DNA from: Lineus longissimus
Taxonomy: Eukaryota > Nemertea > Pilidiophora > Heteronemertea > Lineidae
Length of the DNA: 60,000 bases
Direction: 5' to 3'
Assembly: GCF_910592395.1 (NCBI RefSeq)
Contig: NC_088322.1
Span: 1,366,001 to 1,426,000, forward strand
Numbering within the stretch: the first letter of the stretch is position 1; every line of letters starts with the position of its first letter. The position numbers and the translations under genes are program-made. This document shows, in pieces, positions 45,538 to 58,009 of this stretch. A model generated the notes under the pieces. That model made no database searches. It was not told the DNA's origin and was given only the letters and a program-made list of their open reading frames with translations.

Positions 45538-48500
45538 AAACAAATACATGTAACTTCACATATTTTTGGAAAAACAAACCATGAAATAACAGATTTGTCA
45601 TGGACAAAAACACTTAAAATGTTCAAAACTTATAGATAACATTAAAAAAAAAATCAGTCAACAAGATTTTGAAAAGGTCACATTGGCAAAGAATTCTGTA
45701 CCAACCGATTGGTTCACTTTATAAGTACCAGTATCATCTCATTGACATTTCAAATTTTAATAAGGCTGAGTTTTGAGTTTCACTTTATATCAACTTTCTA
45801 CATGATCTAGATTTAAAGGGACAATATAGGCAGCAGCTAGGCAGGCAAGATAAAGTTACACGAAGTCGCCAATAGGGGTCTTTAACATCTCACAGTATGT
45901 CAAAATGATTCATGCTTGTATGAGGAATAGTGCTGAATCAGACATGACCCGGGGCCCTTACTCTGTATATTAGTCAGCTGAGGATGGCCAAATAAGCCCC
46001 TCTGCTCCTGCCTATAGTCCCCCTTTAAGGCCATGGTTCGTTCATATTATTGTTCTAGTATGTCCCAATTGAAAAATCTCAAATTCGATATCTAGTTTCT
46101 AGTTTTTATGGAACAAACAAATCTTGCCTTTAATCTCTGTCAAATGAGTTTGGTGTGGTTTTTTGTCATTTCTTTGCAATGCTATATTTTTGTGTCAGAC
46201 TTTCTCTCTGACAAACTTCCAGCAATCTTAGACTGCTTTGTTAATTACTACAAAATCGACCCAAAAACCAGGACGTCATGACTATCAGATAAGGGATGTT
46301 CCCAACCAATTGTTTTTGGACAAAAATCATGTTGTTGAAGGCATCCAAGGTCCATGTGCTCATTTGGGGCTGGACATGAATAGAGAAACTGTCTTTGATC
46401 AGTGAAACTTGGGTGTATCATGAGAAAGATTTCAAGTGAGAAAGAGTAAAAAGTGTGGGGGATACCCCCCCCCCCTCAAAAAAAACACCTGTGGCCATGT
46501 CTTCAAAACGACTTTATTGCCACCTAAACTTTTTATTGGGCCGTTCAAAATTCCCACTTTTGTGAATGAATCCTGGTGCAGGAATTGCTTTTAAAACTGG
46601 CGGATAATTCTGTGATGTCATTTCGATTTCACCCTGCCAACAGGGCAGTGAAGGTCGCATTGTTTTACCGAGATTTCGGGGGCTGAAGCCTTGCAAATAA
46701 CACATTTTCATTCACATTTTTCGAAGCCATTTTAGGAAAAGATGTCGATTGTAGAAAGTGTACTTTTTAGTTTGATTGGGGAAATCCCTGATTTGTTAAG
46801 CACTAAGGAAGTATCGATATCTACAGCATCACGTCGTAATGCCAAGGTGTCAAACCTTGGATCCAGGCTGTGCCTTACTAGTGCATCGGCCCACATGGAG
46901 AGGATCAACGCATGGAGGGCTAACTCGCCTCAAATCGCTGTCAACATCGGAATATCATTATAATGAAGTCAGATTTTGAATTTTTTCTTTTTAGTGCAAA
47001 TTTTTGACAGGGGTTTGGGTTAGTTGTTGATGGAAATGACTTATGTAGAATAGGTGGTGAATGGGCTGCCAAAAGCTTGGTAATATTGCCCATAATTTTA
47101 CCAATGGTCCTTTAATAATCCCATTGGTCCTTTTAGTCATAGAGCATGGGCCGAAATGGCAGCGGACCGAACTTGTCTTGGTGGTGGGAAGGAACACAAG
47201 CCAGTTCACCTGATTGAGCTTGGCATTATTTTGAGTAATCTTCTATAAGGTATTGGTATATTCCCTCCACTGTTTCTACTTGCCGAGATAAACAGTGTGC
47301 CTGATATTAGGTCTGACCTTCTCAAAAACTTATTGATGGAATTATTTTTAAAGTTCTCAAGTGTTATGTCTCGTGATAGATCAGACCATTTGTTGAGTGG
47401 ATTCTTTCTATTTCGAACTCAGTTGAAGTGACGATATCCTGCTAGTCAACATTCTATTTAACCCGTTTTCTACTCTGACTGCCCTGTGACATTGGGTTTT
47501 TTTTAATCAAAACATAAGTCTGAAAATTAGCCTACTTCCTCCATAAATACCCTTCATCATGTTCATAATGATATTTGATGAATAAAGTGTGCCATCAGTT
47601 AGAAGAATACAGTAGAACCTCCCCTTGCGGACACCTCTACCATGCGGATGCCTCTGTATTACAGACAAGTCTGTTCAGTCCCGATCTACTTGGAATTGCA
47701 GAGATGGCGATGGTGACTTTTTGGTCAAATTACCTTGCAATTACAGACAGTGAACAAAAGCAATGGCTTCCCGTGTGCACTTAGGGAGTTGATTAGGCCC
47801 GGGTCTTTCAAACAACTCTGATTAGGCCTAACAAGTGAGAAGTTTCCATAATTGATGAATTAGACATTGTGTTCAGTTAATAAGGGTGGAGTGAATTCAA
47901 TGTTTGTTGCTTCTCTAGTTACATCCTGAGCAAATCAGGGGTTAATGTTTGCTTCTCTGGCCGTGCCCACAAACCCAAGAGACATTCGCCCGCATTTGGT
48001 GAAGTAGCCAGCGCAGAAGTAAGTGCACCCAATCAGAGCGTTGCTTACATTTGAGTCTGGGAATGTCACACACTTAGAAGCTACGATATCCAAACTCACA
48101 TGTTCCCTGTTTGTTTGATCTGATGAATAGAGAGCACTGTCTCCTTCATGGTGCACACTGTAACCTCGATCTGAGATTTCTTATTGTGATTTCCATTCAT
48201 ACAAATCATTAGAAGTACGGTACTAGGATCGAGGTTGACAGATATATTTGTCAGGATGCCCTAATTAGAATGACTTAAGTACTAACACTACAATGTAATA
48301 GCAATGTTGGTAATTATAAATTGCCTCCAGTAGAATAGTCATAAGGTATAAGGTATCATAATGAAATACTATCGAATGTGCCTCTCAATGATGTTGAAAT
48401 AATCAATAATTAAGACTATTTCTTTTCATCAAAGTGCATATAAAGGACCCAAGACCCCCCATGAAACATACATATGAATCCACTATTGGACAATAATGGC

Positions 48501-48941
48501 ATAACCTCCCTACTTAGGACACCTCTCTATCAGTGTTAATAGTTAATCAGCTATTGGATAATAAAGCGGATCCGAAGGCGAAAGGCATAAGCATTGAACA
48601 AATTATTATTACCCACTCACTGTTCATCCTGATTGAGTTGAATGTTGGATGGCATCCAACGACAATGCGCATGATATCTACAGGGGGCTTGGCTTACATA
48701 TCTAGAAACAGTCTTAGATCGGAGAGTTTAGAGTATTGACCAAAAGCACAAAAAGTGCTGTATCACGGTAACTTGGGACTCGATTATCACCAAGTTTTTA
48801 TTACAGGTAGATGTAATAACATTATATCATCTTCAAAAATCATTATTCCCCATCAACCTGATCAATGAAATGAATGTAAAGTGAAACTCAAACTTCAGCC
48901 TGATCAAATATGAAAATGTTATTGTGTCAGTGATAATATGT
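45538..48941. other. long non-coding stretch
   Basis: No exon recognised. Repeat-like pieces: AAAGGGACAATATAGGCAGC near 45815 with GCCAATAGGGGTC, resembling an inverted match near 54880 (GACCCCTATAGGCAACTTT); a fragment starting CAGTAGAACCTCCCC at 47610 that matches the MITE at 54073; and another similar scrap at 48505 (ACCTCCCTACTTAGGACACC). Confidence 0.45.
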
Positions 48942-49909
48942 ACAGTCCTTCAAAAAAGTAAATGGACACACAAAAATCAAATTTTCTTGAAAACGGCTGG
49001 TGATAAATCGATTCGGTTTGCTGCATTTGATAGGACATTTAGTTGTGCATCATGGTATCTACCACATAAAAATTAGCCATTTTATCTAATACCGACTTTT
49101 ATTGATTTACAAAAGGCCCCAAAATCAACTTTTTCGTTTCCGATTTTTTTCGTACTTTTTCTTGATAGGATGAATCACCATGATGAAAAACCCACGTCCC
49201 CATCAAGGTGATGAAAATATCTTGTGTTAATTGGTGGGAAAACAGCATTTTATGTCAAAATTTTGCACCTTGTTTATTGACTTTGGAATTACTTTGGAGA
49301 AGTCGACCATAGCCAATTATGTCAGTTTCAACATGCAGCCCGAGTGTTAATTCCTTATTGGCTGAGGTTTTGAATGGGGGTGGAAATGTTGTTAACATTG
49401 ATGTATTGTAAACGCGAGGGTAAAGTAATATTGGTGAACCCATTGTCCAGCTGCCAAATCCAGGCCTGGGAGAGCTATTCATAGGCATATTAAACAAGGC
49501 CATTGAAATGGTGACATGATTCCGGTTGTCTGGGCCAGGTGAATAATATCAAGGGGGCATCTCCGCAGTAGAAGACCGGGTAACAAAACCCTTTTGCACA
49601 AATGGGTTAATCAGTTGCAGATTCAAGTGAAAACTGTGGAATTTCTTAGATATTCACTCATAACTCAACAGAAGCTTCCAGTCAATATAAAATTTGCCCC
49701 CAAAAAATGTGTGATAAAAAAGTTGATTTTGGGACCTTTCATAAATCGAAAAAATTGACTTATAGGTAAAATAGCAAATTTCCAAGTGGTAGATATCATG
49801 ATGAACAACTAAATGCCCTATCAAATGCAGCAAACCGCATCGATTTATCACCAGCCGTTTTCAAGAAAATTTGATTTTTGTGTGTCCATTTACTTTTTTG
49901 AAGGACTGT
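48942..49909. mobile_element. 968-bp non-autonomous element with long terminal inverted repeats
   Basis: The ends ACAGTCCTTCAAAAAAGTAA and its reverse complement continue as inverted repeats for about 200 bp (GGCTGGTGATAAATCGAT, GGTTTGCTGCATTTGATAGG). The terminus resembles Tc1/mariner-type ends, but no transposase is present and no target duplication is clear. The two arms differ by several substitutions, so the copy is not new. Confidence 0.75.
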
Positions 49910-50501
49910 GCATGTGTACTGAGACATGCCTGAGTTTGTGTGATCTGATGTTTTCAAACTCATCTTGGCTGGCTTGTTCTAAAATAGGCATCTATCTGGC
50001 CAGAGACTATTAACACGACAAAGCCTAGATCCACCCAAGCGGCCTTTGATCGCCAATTGAGACGTGTCTCACTTTCTCTTCACTCATGTTGGACCCATTT
50101 TATGTGGGACATTTCCTGATCATTATTACTTTTTCTTCTTGTTAGCGTTTGCTCTGCACTTACGTCAATCGTAAAATTCTTCATCAAAATGTCACGAAAA
50201 AATCTATCTTTTCAAATCATGAAATTATTAATCTTAAAATAGAGTGGAATCATGCTCTGGTCACTTCTCTGACTTAAAGAAAGTTCAACAAAAGTTGTGT
50301 CTGCTTTCTTGATAATCGCAAAATATCAAACATCTGAGATTTTCAATTTTCGATGATTTTTGTGAGATTTTCTTATCCCCTCAAAATCATAAATGACATT
50401 AGGATAATTTAAAGTGATACTATGATGTGATTTACAACTTTGCGGAAATATGTCCGTTTTTAATGTTGATCACAAATGTAAAGCTCAAATTTTCCATTTT
50501 T
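49910..50501. other. non-coding spacer
   Basis: Nothing recognised. Confidence 0.4.
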
Positions 50502-51600
50502 AGCTCACCTCTTAGCAGAGGTGAGCTTATCCCATACCGTGGCGTCCGTCGTCCGTCTTCGTCGTCGTCGTCGTCGTCCGTCGTCCGTTAGCAGGGCACG
50601 TTTCGTAACTGTTAGAGCTATTGAGTTGAAACTTGGTACACATGTACCCTTATGTAATGACACCTTGGAGACCAAGTTTCGGTCCGATTCGTTTCATGGT
50701 TTGGCCACCAGGGGGCCAAACGTTAAAAGTGAAAATATGCAATATCTCCCTTAATAGTAGTCGGGAAATTTTGAAAAAAATATGGTAGGTACTTCTAGCA
50801 AAGGTGCATCATATATCCTCCGGGTTTTTGATTTGCCCTCCTTTTCAAGGTCACAGAGGTCAAGTGGTGTAAATTGGCTGTTAGGATGTAACGATGGCTT
50901 GTTTCTAAACTGCAATGACTATTGATCCCAAATTTGGTACACATTTACCCCTTAGTCAGGTGATCTCAGGGACCGAAGTTTGGTCCAATATGATTCACCA
51001 CTTGACCACCAGGGGGCAAAATCCAAAAACCTTAAAAATGTGATTATTCCTTAACTTCTTGCCCGATTGCCACCAATTTGATATCATGGGTACATCTAAC
51101 CACCATACAGTATATGTCACACAGGTTTTTAATTTGACCTTCTTGTCAAGGTCACAAGGTCAAATGGCGTAAATTGGCCGTCAGGCCGTAACTATGGCAC
51201 GTTTCTTAACTGCAATGACTATTGATCACAAATTAAGTACACATGTACCCCTTGGTCAGGTGGTCTCAGGTACCGAAGTTTGGTGCGATCTGATTTGCCG
51301 TTTGGCCTCCAGGGAGGGGGCCAAATCCTAAATTCTTCAAAATGCCATTATTCCTAGTATTACTTGCCCGATTGGCACCAATTTTATATCATAGGTACAT
51401 CTAATTCTAACAACCATTCAATGTGTCACCCGGGTCTTCTTTGATTTGACCTACTTTTCAAGGTCACAGAGGTGTACTGTAAATTGGCCATTTTGGGGAA
51501 ATTGTAATTGCTTGGACCTACATCAAACCTAACACTACATGACACAATACCATGCTCTTTATCCATCTTTCCTCCACATGAGGTGAGCACAATGGTCCTG
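50502..51600 (+). mobile_element. interspersed repeat of the 'AGCTCACCTC...GGTGAGC' family, copy 1
   Basis: Begins AGCTCACCTC followed by its own inverted copy GAGGTGAGCT, then a CGTCCGTCGTCCGT tract. It contains three related modules of about 300 bp (each with an ACTTGGTACACATGTACCC-like string, a CCACCAGGGGGC string and a CAAGGTCACAGAGGTCAA string). It ends GAGGTGAGCACAATGGTCCT. A second, shorter family member lies at 57222. Non-coding; class not known to me. Confidence 0.65.
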
Positions 51601-52912
51601 GCCATTTCATTGATTAGATTTATTATAAAATCGCTGAATGTAAACCACCGCGACCGCTAAAATTTTCATGTTGTGACGTCATCAACGAAAACGGCATTGA
51701 AGCGAGCCGTCCGGGTGGGATTAAACCATCAATTTCTAGAAAATGTGCATTTCGATTCGAAAACCTTACTGATTTATGAGAAAGTGACGTAGTCATTTGT
51801 CAAAAACAGCTTAAACATTATATGGTGAAATTTGACACGAGTTACCCTTTAAGGTTCAGAAGACGTCGGGTTGGCTGTGGAAGTGGGAAATGTTCAATGT
51901 TAAGATTTGCGAAATTCACAAAATGCTTTCGAAACATTCAAAGTGAAGACTTGAAAGGGAGGGTATGTTTGATCTCCCCACAGAATTAGTGTTTCAGAAG
52001 CCTGCAGTGAGTTTTCTGATGATTGTTTGGAAGAAGAATGTTGTGGAATCAGAAACAGCTTTGAGAGCTGCCAGAATATCAGCGGCCGCCTGGATGCCAC
52101 CCAACTAATTCTGGATGCCGTCATTGGACGTCCTGCATGCTTGTTGATAATCTATAGACCTGCCCATACAAAGAACTATACACCTAAGTAAATAAAACAT
52201 GAAAACTTTATGTCCTCTTACCTTTTTAAAGTAATTTCAAACTGTGAGCTTCATCTTGCCTGACATTGATCACTCTCAAATATTATGTTTGGTGATACTT
52301 TGTACTTAACCATTGGAAATCCCAGCATTTCTCTTTGATAATATTTCAAGTGGTGATATCCTAAGTGAACTATGCGTCGTGACAGGATGTCTGTCAGGGC
52401 ATGACAAGAACTCCAAGAGCCAGAATCATGACATTTCACTGTGGATACTTCTGATAAGACTTCATGACATTATTAAAGGTTAAACACGAAATTAACTGCA
52501 TTTAGGGACTTATTGCTGCTATCTACATGCAACCCCCAATAGATTGATTGGAGTACGCTATTTTGCACAATGCATTGAGACCAGTGACAGCAGGTCCTGT
52601 TCCAAATAAGGCCCTCACATATTAGGCATATCACCTACCCACTCCCGTACCCAATGCCACTGTCGGACCAAAGCCAGGCGCATGGAGAGATGCAGAACGC
52701 AATTCAAACTGACAACATCAGTCAGTAAAGAATAAATCAAAGAGCAAGCGCTGGCCACTGTACATATTTTGTCCATCCTGGCACAACTGTTTATTGATAC
52801 CCTGACTGCATGTTCCGGTAGGCCACTCTGCAGAATTTGCCTTATCACTCAGGTCAGTGTTTCTCGAATAGAACTAAAATAGAACAGGCTTATCATTAAT
52901 CTCCCTTGGTTT
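51601..52912. other. non-coding stretch
   Basis: Short open frames only, with no recognisable domain. No repeat detected by eye. Confidence 0.4.
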
Positions 52913-53512
52913 TGTAGGTCTTGGGTCTTGGGTCTTGGGTCTTGGTTTTGTAGACACAAGACCTACAAAACCAAGACCCCCACCTACAAAACCAAGATCT
53001 ACAAAACCAAGACCCATCAACAAACCTACTCCAAACTAGTACCTAGTACCATAGTACCTGCCCAAGAAGTAATTACATTGTTCTTTTTTTTCGTTCACCC
53101 TAACCCTTTAGAAAGCTAGGCTATATTATCACGAATACCCTCGAGAGGACTATTTAAGGTATTTTAGCTTTTGTATTATATCCTTACCCCGAGATCCTTA
53201 TTTTCTTGGAAAAGCTTAACCAGTGTTAAATGTTCTGAACAGAATCTGAGTACAAAGCATCAAAGAGCTTGTTTATATAGGAGCTTCTGTTTTATTGATA
53301 AATTGCAACTTCCTGCTGAAAAAAGGAGAGATGTAGATGGGGTCTTGGTTTTGTAGGTCTTGGTTTTGTAGATGGGGGTCTTGGTTTTGTAGGTCTTGGT
53401 TTTGTAGGTGGGGGTCTTGGTTTTGTAGGTCTTGGTTTTGTAGATGGGGGTCTTGGTTTTGTAGGTCTTGGGTCTTGGGTCTTGGGTCTTGGTTTTGTAG
53501 ACACCCGTGCTG
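52913..53512. repeat. foldback structure built of GGTCTTGGTTTTGTAG minisatellite
   Basis: Left: GTAGGTCTTGGGTCTTGGG in forward orientation, then reverse-oriented units (CCTACAAAACCAAGACC, 52960-53030). Right: forward units (53340-53510), ending in the same GGGTCTTGGGTCTTGG / TTTTGTAGACAC string found at the left. The inverted arrays flank about 300 bp of unique DNA. Confidence 0.75.
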
Positions 53513-54072
53513 GAAGCTAATACTGATGTGGCAGGGAGAATATGCGTGAAGTTTGTGTATGCTTTTGAGAATGAGCGGAGCTCTCCAGTCGACGTGCTCT
53601 CTGAAAAGTTGTTATTTATTCTAAAACCACCAAGATATTCGACGTATGACACCCTCAGTGACACTCTTACTTATGATCCACACCTACGAAGCCAAAAGTT
53701 GCAAGAATTCGACGCATTTCCAAGGCCCAATTTTGAAACAAAAATTACCTCCTAAATAGCGGCCACAACGCGCATTATAGTATATATAGATATAGATGTA
53801 CTTTTCACGGTCACAGAGGTCATTTTCATTCAAATGTGCCATGAGTTAAAAAGAAATTGGCACAGGGATTAGGCTGTTTGTGTTTATACATATGTGGCCC
53901 ATCACGTCAATACCAGGCGCATATCGCTCTGAGTTTGGCAGGTTGAGACGGAGTTCATTTCTCTGTTGTCTACCTGTCTACCTAAAATCTGAGCACATCA
54001 ATTTCTTCCTGGTGTCATTTAGGCTCATCTTCTGTGAGACCTGCACCAGGTTTTGCTGTGATGGGTCACATA
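53513..54072. other. non-coding spacer with an 82-codon open frame of doubtful status
   Basis: A frame at 53507-53755 (SPVDVLSEKLLFILKPPRYS) looks less repetitive than its surroundings, but I recognise no family and no splice context. Confidence 0.3.
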
Positions 54073-54250
54073 CAGTAGAACTTCCCATAGCGGACACCTC
54101 TCCATTAAGGACACCCTCTATATCAAAGTCACTAGTTTTGGTCCCAAATTGGGTGTTTCCATTCAATTTGAGCTCTCTAATCAGGACACCTCTTTATTAG
54201 GGACAGCACTTGTCAGTCCCTAGGTTGTCCTTAATAGAGAGGTTATACTG
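54073..54250. mobile_element. 178-bp MITE with CAGTA ends
   Basis: The left end CAGTAGAACTTCCCATAGCG and right end GAGAGGTTATACTG are inverted repeats with mismatches. CATA flanks both sides. Internal AGGACACCTCT strings recur in both orientations. Fragments of the same family occur at 47610 and 48505. Confidence 0.6.
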
Positions 54251-54299
54251 CATATCCTATTGACTACCAACCAACACAAGTTCTGAATTGTTTTTCCAG

Positions 54300-54640
54300 T
54301 TCTGATATAACATCACGTCGCTCCCCGATCATCAGCTACCTCCAGCAGAGAGGTAACACCACCATCTATGAATACCTTCTATATCAACTAACACAAGCCT
54401 TTAACATGGTTTTTCCAGTTCTGATATAACATCAAGTCGCTCCCTGATCATCAGATACCTCCAGCAGAGAGGTAACACCACCATCTTTGAATACCGCATG
54501 AGTGAGAAGCCGACCGTGATCCACCTGGCTGAGTATGCGGTCAGTTTGGAGGAGAGAGATTACACGGAGGAGGCTGGAGAGTTAAGGGTTAAAGTGGTGT
54601 TGAGCAACACATCATCAACATCATTATTCTGGATGGCAAT
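54300..54640 (+). CDS. CDK5RAP3: duplicated exon resembling the next CDK5RAP3 segment
   Basis: Two tandem copies 119 bp apart (acceptor AG at 54298-54299 and 54417-54418) encode SDITSSRSLIIRYLQQRGNT and continue, in the second copy only, with TIFEYRMSEKPTVIHLAEY. The R-G-N-T-T-x-(Y/F)-E-(Y/W)-R pattern and its place after ...YEMFIEFTLKK match CDK5RAP3. If it belongs to the gene at 25065, the intron between is 25.7 kb and holds the ankyrin gene. The phase does not fit a direct join (the 28499 exon ends at phase 0 and this one needs two bases before it), so a small exon is missing, or the locus is damaged, or this is a separate copy. The donor end is uncertain. Confidence 0.5.
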
Positions 54641-56424
54641 TTAGGATAGAAGTGTGAAATATAGGGAAATGAAATAATACAGGACTCAGGATAGGTTGTT
54701 TTCTTTAAGACCAAAAGAGTGCACCTCTAGCTAACTTACTCAACTTTAAAGAGGACTTTAGGCTAGGTTGGAGCTTGGGGGTGAAACTGGTGGTCTTCCT
54801 GTTGGGTAATGACCAATTAGCGGACTGGGTCATGATTGATTCCTCGTACAAGCACAACAGTTTTGATGTAGTGAGAGATAGGAGAGACCCCTATAGGCAA
54901 CTTTGTGTAACTGTCAAAGAAAAGAAAGATTCTTAATTTTTAATTCTGTACACATTGTATAATAATAAATATTTTAACGTATAAGGATGGTCGTTGTCTC
55001 AATTATGTATTTGCTCTTCATATTAAAATGAAACAGAATGTATAATTTACATGACCTGTAGGCCTATCTAAACAATGAGGTCCCAGTGTAATGTGAGTCT
55101 TCTCCTATGGAGCCCCGCCCATAGGAAGCCTCATCGGTTTGGCCGCCGCACATGCGCACCTCCGAGTTAGATAAGAGTACGAGGTGACGACGACCACACC
55201 AATATGAGGACAATTCTGTATTACAATCTACATGTATATCCTAGGAGTTCATGAATAAAGCTAACAGCAGGATTTCATTCTTAACGACCTAATTTTTCAA
55301 AGACGAAGTCCCCCGCCTTTTAAAAATAACAAGAACTAATAAAGATAAAGAATACGTCATTTATCTTGCACTAGCTACCAATTTCTGACCATAGGGGGCT
55401 TTTACAAGAAAAAATCGGCTCCTATTCAGAAGCTATCGCTCCTATTGGCTGAGAGTCGCTTGATTTCTGTCGTATAATGCCTCGAAAGGTTTAACTTGTG
55501 CCTAATAAATTCATGTTTTAAGAAAATGGTATCTCAATGAGGTCGTTAACCCCCTATAAGACATGCAGGCACCCATTATCGCGCCGTAGCACATCTTGAC
55601 AGACAAGACCTCGAGACCCCCTACCCCCCCCCCCCCCGATCCGCGCCTGATGAAACAAGTTCGATCAAATGCAATAGCATACTTATGAGTTTGAAAGGCA
55701 GTCAGTTGGTGTGTTAACTGCGAAGAATATCACAGGAACACTTAAGATATCGGAAATTATCAGACGGTCATCGCCTCTTTGAACAATACCTTAGAATACA
55801 ATAGGGCCGGACGCGTTTTACAGAGGACATTTTCTATTTCTACGCCGGGGATGAACTGCGCAGTTAGAAATTTGACAAGCATTTCAAAATATGGGCCTAT
55901 CGATGGTCTATAGCACAACCACGCTCGATGATTGGCGAGTGGTCCTTTACCGCGAAGATCAGAGCCCTGATAGATGTCAATTACTTCAGCAAAGCCATGA
56001 TTATTCATACAAAGTTTGAGAGCTGACACTGTCAGTGTCAAGTGTGTCGAGGGCGTTGATGGGTGTAACAAGCCCCATACTGAACTTCCAGGACCGCCTC
56101 CCCCACACATTGAGGGTAAAGATGATCAAGCCCGGCTTGGCATGCCAAGGACCAAGCAAGTCCATTATTTGTTTTTCGAAGAACCAAAGTTTATGGGTTA
56201 GTGCAGGGAGTTGTAATAAGAATGTCATATCATCATGCGTTACATGTTTACCAGGCGCAACAGTCGGCTTGGCACCAGCAGTGTCACGTCGGAGTGACAG
56301 TATTGTTTATCATTATCATGATATCAAATTACAAAAGGTTGAAAATGGCAGATCGTCTTTAATTCATTAAGCCGCAAGCCTGAGAAATCTTGGTTATAAC
56401 CAATGAAGTTGTCATTGATGCCAT
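54641..56424. other. non-coding stretch
   Basis: No exon or element recognised, apart from a diverged scrap near 54880 matching 45870 in inverse orientation and a poly-C tract near 55625. Confidence 0.4.
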
Positions 56425-56990
56425 ATCACCTGGTTGCTGCCATATCGCCTGGTTGCTGCCACATTGCTGCCATATCACCTGGTTGCTGCCACATTGCTGC
56501 CATATCGCCTGATTGCTGCTACATTGCTGCCATATCGCTTGATTGCTGCCACATTGCTGCCATATCGCCTGGTTGCTGCCACATTGCTGCCATATCGCCT
56601 GGTTGCTGCCACATTGCTGCCATATCGCCTGGTTGCTGCCATATCACCTGGTTGCTGCCACATTGCTGCCATATCGCCTGATTGCTGCCACATTGCTGCC
56701 ATATCGCTTGGTTGCTGCCACATTGCTGCCATATCGCCTGGTTGCTGCCACATTGCTGCCATATCGCCTGGTTGCTGCCATATCACCTGGTTGCTGCCAC
56801 ATTGCTGCCATATCGCCTGATTGCTGCCACATTGCTGCCATATCGCTTGGTTGCTGCCACATTGCTGCCATATCGCCTGGTTGCTGCCACATTGCTGCCA
56901 TATCGCCTGGTTGCTGCCATATCGCCTGGTTGCTGCCACATTGCTGCCATATCGCCTGGTTGCTGCCACATTGCTGCCATATCGCCTGGT
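56425..56990 (+). repeat. 30-bp minisatellite with 19- to 20-bp short units
   Basis: The unit is CTGCCATATCGCCTGGTTG plus GCTGCCACATT-type sequence. Some units lack the second half. A block of units of about 138-140 bp recurs (near 56543, 56682 and 56821), giving higher-order structure. Several frames on both strands are open; these are artefacts. Confidence 0.93.
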
Positions 56991-57221
56991 AGAAGCAGGG
57001 TGGTTAAAAAGGGACAACTTGGGGAGTGGATTTACCTTGTCAGGAGGATGATACCCCTGTGTTGCCATGTGGCACAACTTGTTGCATCACACTGATGCTG
57101 TCTTTTATAATGCGTTTTGCCAGTGTTGCCGAGGCAGTTTTGGACCTGGCTTGTCATATTCAGGCACGGCTATGGTTATACCTCGTTCCCGTCATTGTTA
57201 ATTGTAGTTCACTGATTTTTA

Positions 57222-57805
57222 TCTCACATGGGTGAGCTTCTGTCATCACGTCTTGTCCGTCGTCTGTCGGTCCGTCGTCTGTCAGCAATAGGGACATTTT
57301 TGCTCACTATTGAGTCCAGAAAGTTGAAACTTGGTGTGAGGATGTCTTATGACAACATGACTTGACACAAAAAAATCATCACCATTTGACCTTCTTTCTG
57401 GGCCTACTTTTCAGGTGTAAGTAGGTCAGGTCGTAAAACTCAATGTCAGTTATATCAAGAAACCTTCACAGTGTGATCCTCAAAGATGGACATAGAGCGT
57501 ATAACATTTTGACTTTCACCTAATTTCCAAGGTGAGAAAGGTCAAACTCTGAAATTCCACTTAAATCGACACATTTAACTACTATTTGTCTGAGATTCTT
57601 CAACTTTTATATGGAGACACATATTGGGCAGCTGTACAAGTTGACTCAATTTAGGTCAATTGTGACCTAGTTTATCAAGTTCAAGGAGGTCAAACTCTAA
57701 AAGTGTCATTGACAGTGCCACATTTTGTCATATCAAACAGTCAATTTAACCTCCATATGTCATTTCATCTGCAACTGAATTATTCCCAGGTGAGCACAAT
57801 ATCCC
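57222..57805 (+). mobile_element. interspersed repeat of the 'AGCTCACCTC...GGTGAGC' family, copy 2
   Basis: Begins TCTCACATGGGTGAGCTTCT, has a GTCCGTCGTCTGTCGGTCCG tract and GTTGAAACTTGGTGTGAGG, and ends CAGGTGAGCACAATATCCCC. It matches the order of landmarks in 50502-51600 but is about half as long and diverged. Confidence 0.55.
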
Positions 57806-58009
57806 CAGGACGTTTCATTTCCTTTTTTGCTTTATGGAGAGGTCACAGACGGCGCTGCTGGAAGCAAGTTTTGTATAAAAATCAAACATATGTCGTATTC
57901 ATGTTCATGATGTCTTTATGTCAGATGAGACTGCATGGATTTTCCGATTTAAAACAAGCACAATTTTTGCAAAACAATTTATTTTCATGAGGCAATACAT
58001 CTCAAGTAG

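Noticed and set aside
43685-45626. Three overlapping minus-strand frames of 610-642 codons
   Set aside because: Produced by the stop-free 50-bp repeat; the same residues appear in all frames.
53260-53664. 134-codon minus-strand frame (KTKTPTYKTKTYKTK-type)
   Set aside because: It is the translated GGTCTTGGTTTTGTAG minisatellite.
56403-57095. Multiple open frames on both strands
   Set aside because: Caused by the 30-bp minisatellite; no unique sequence or gene structure.
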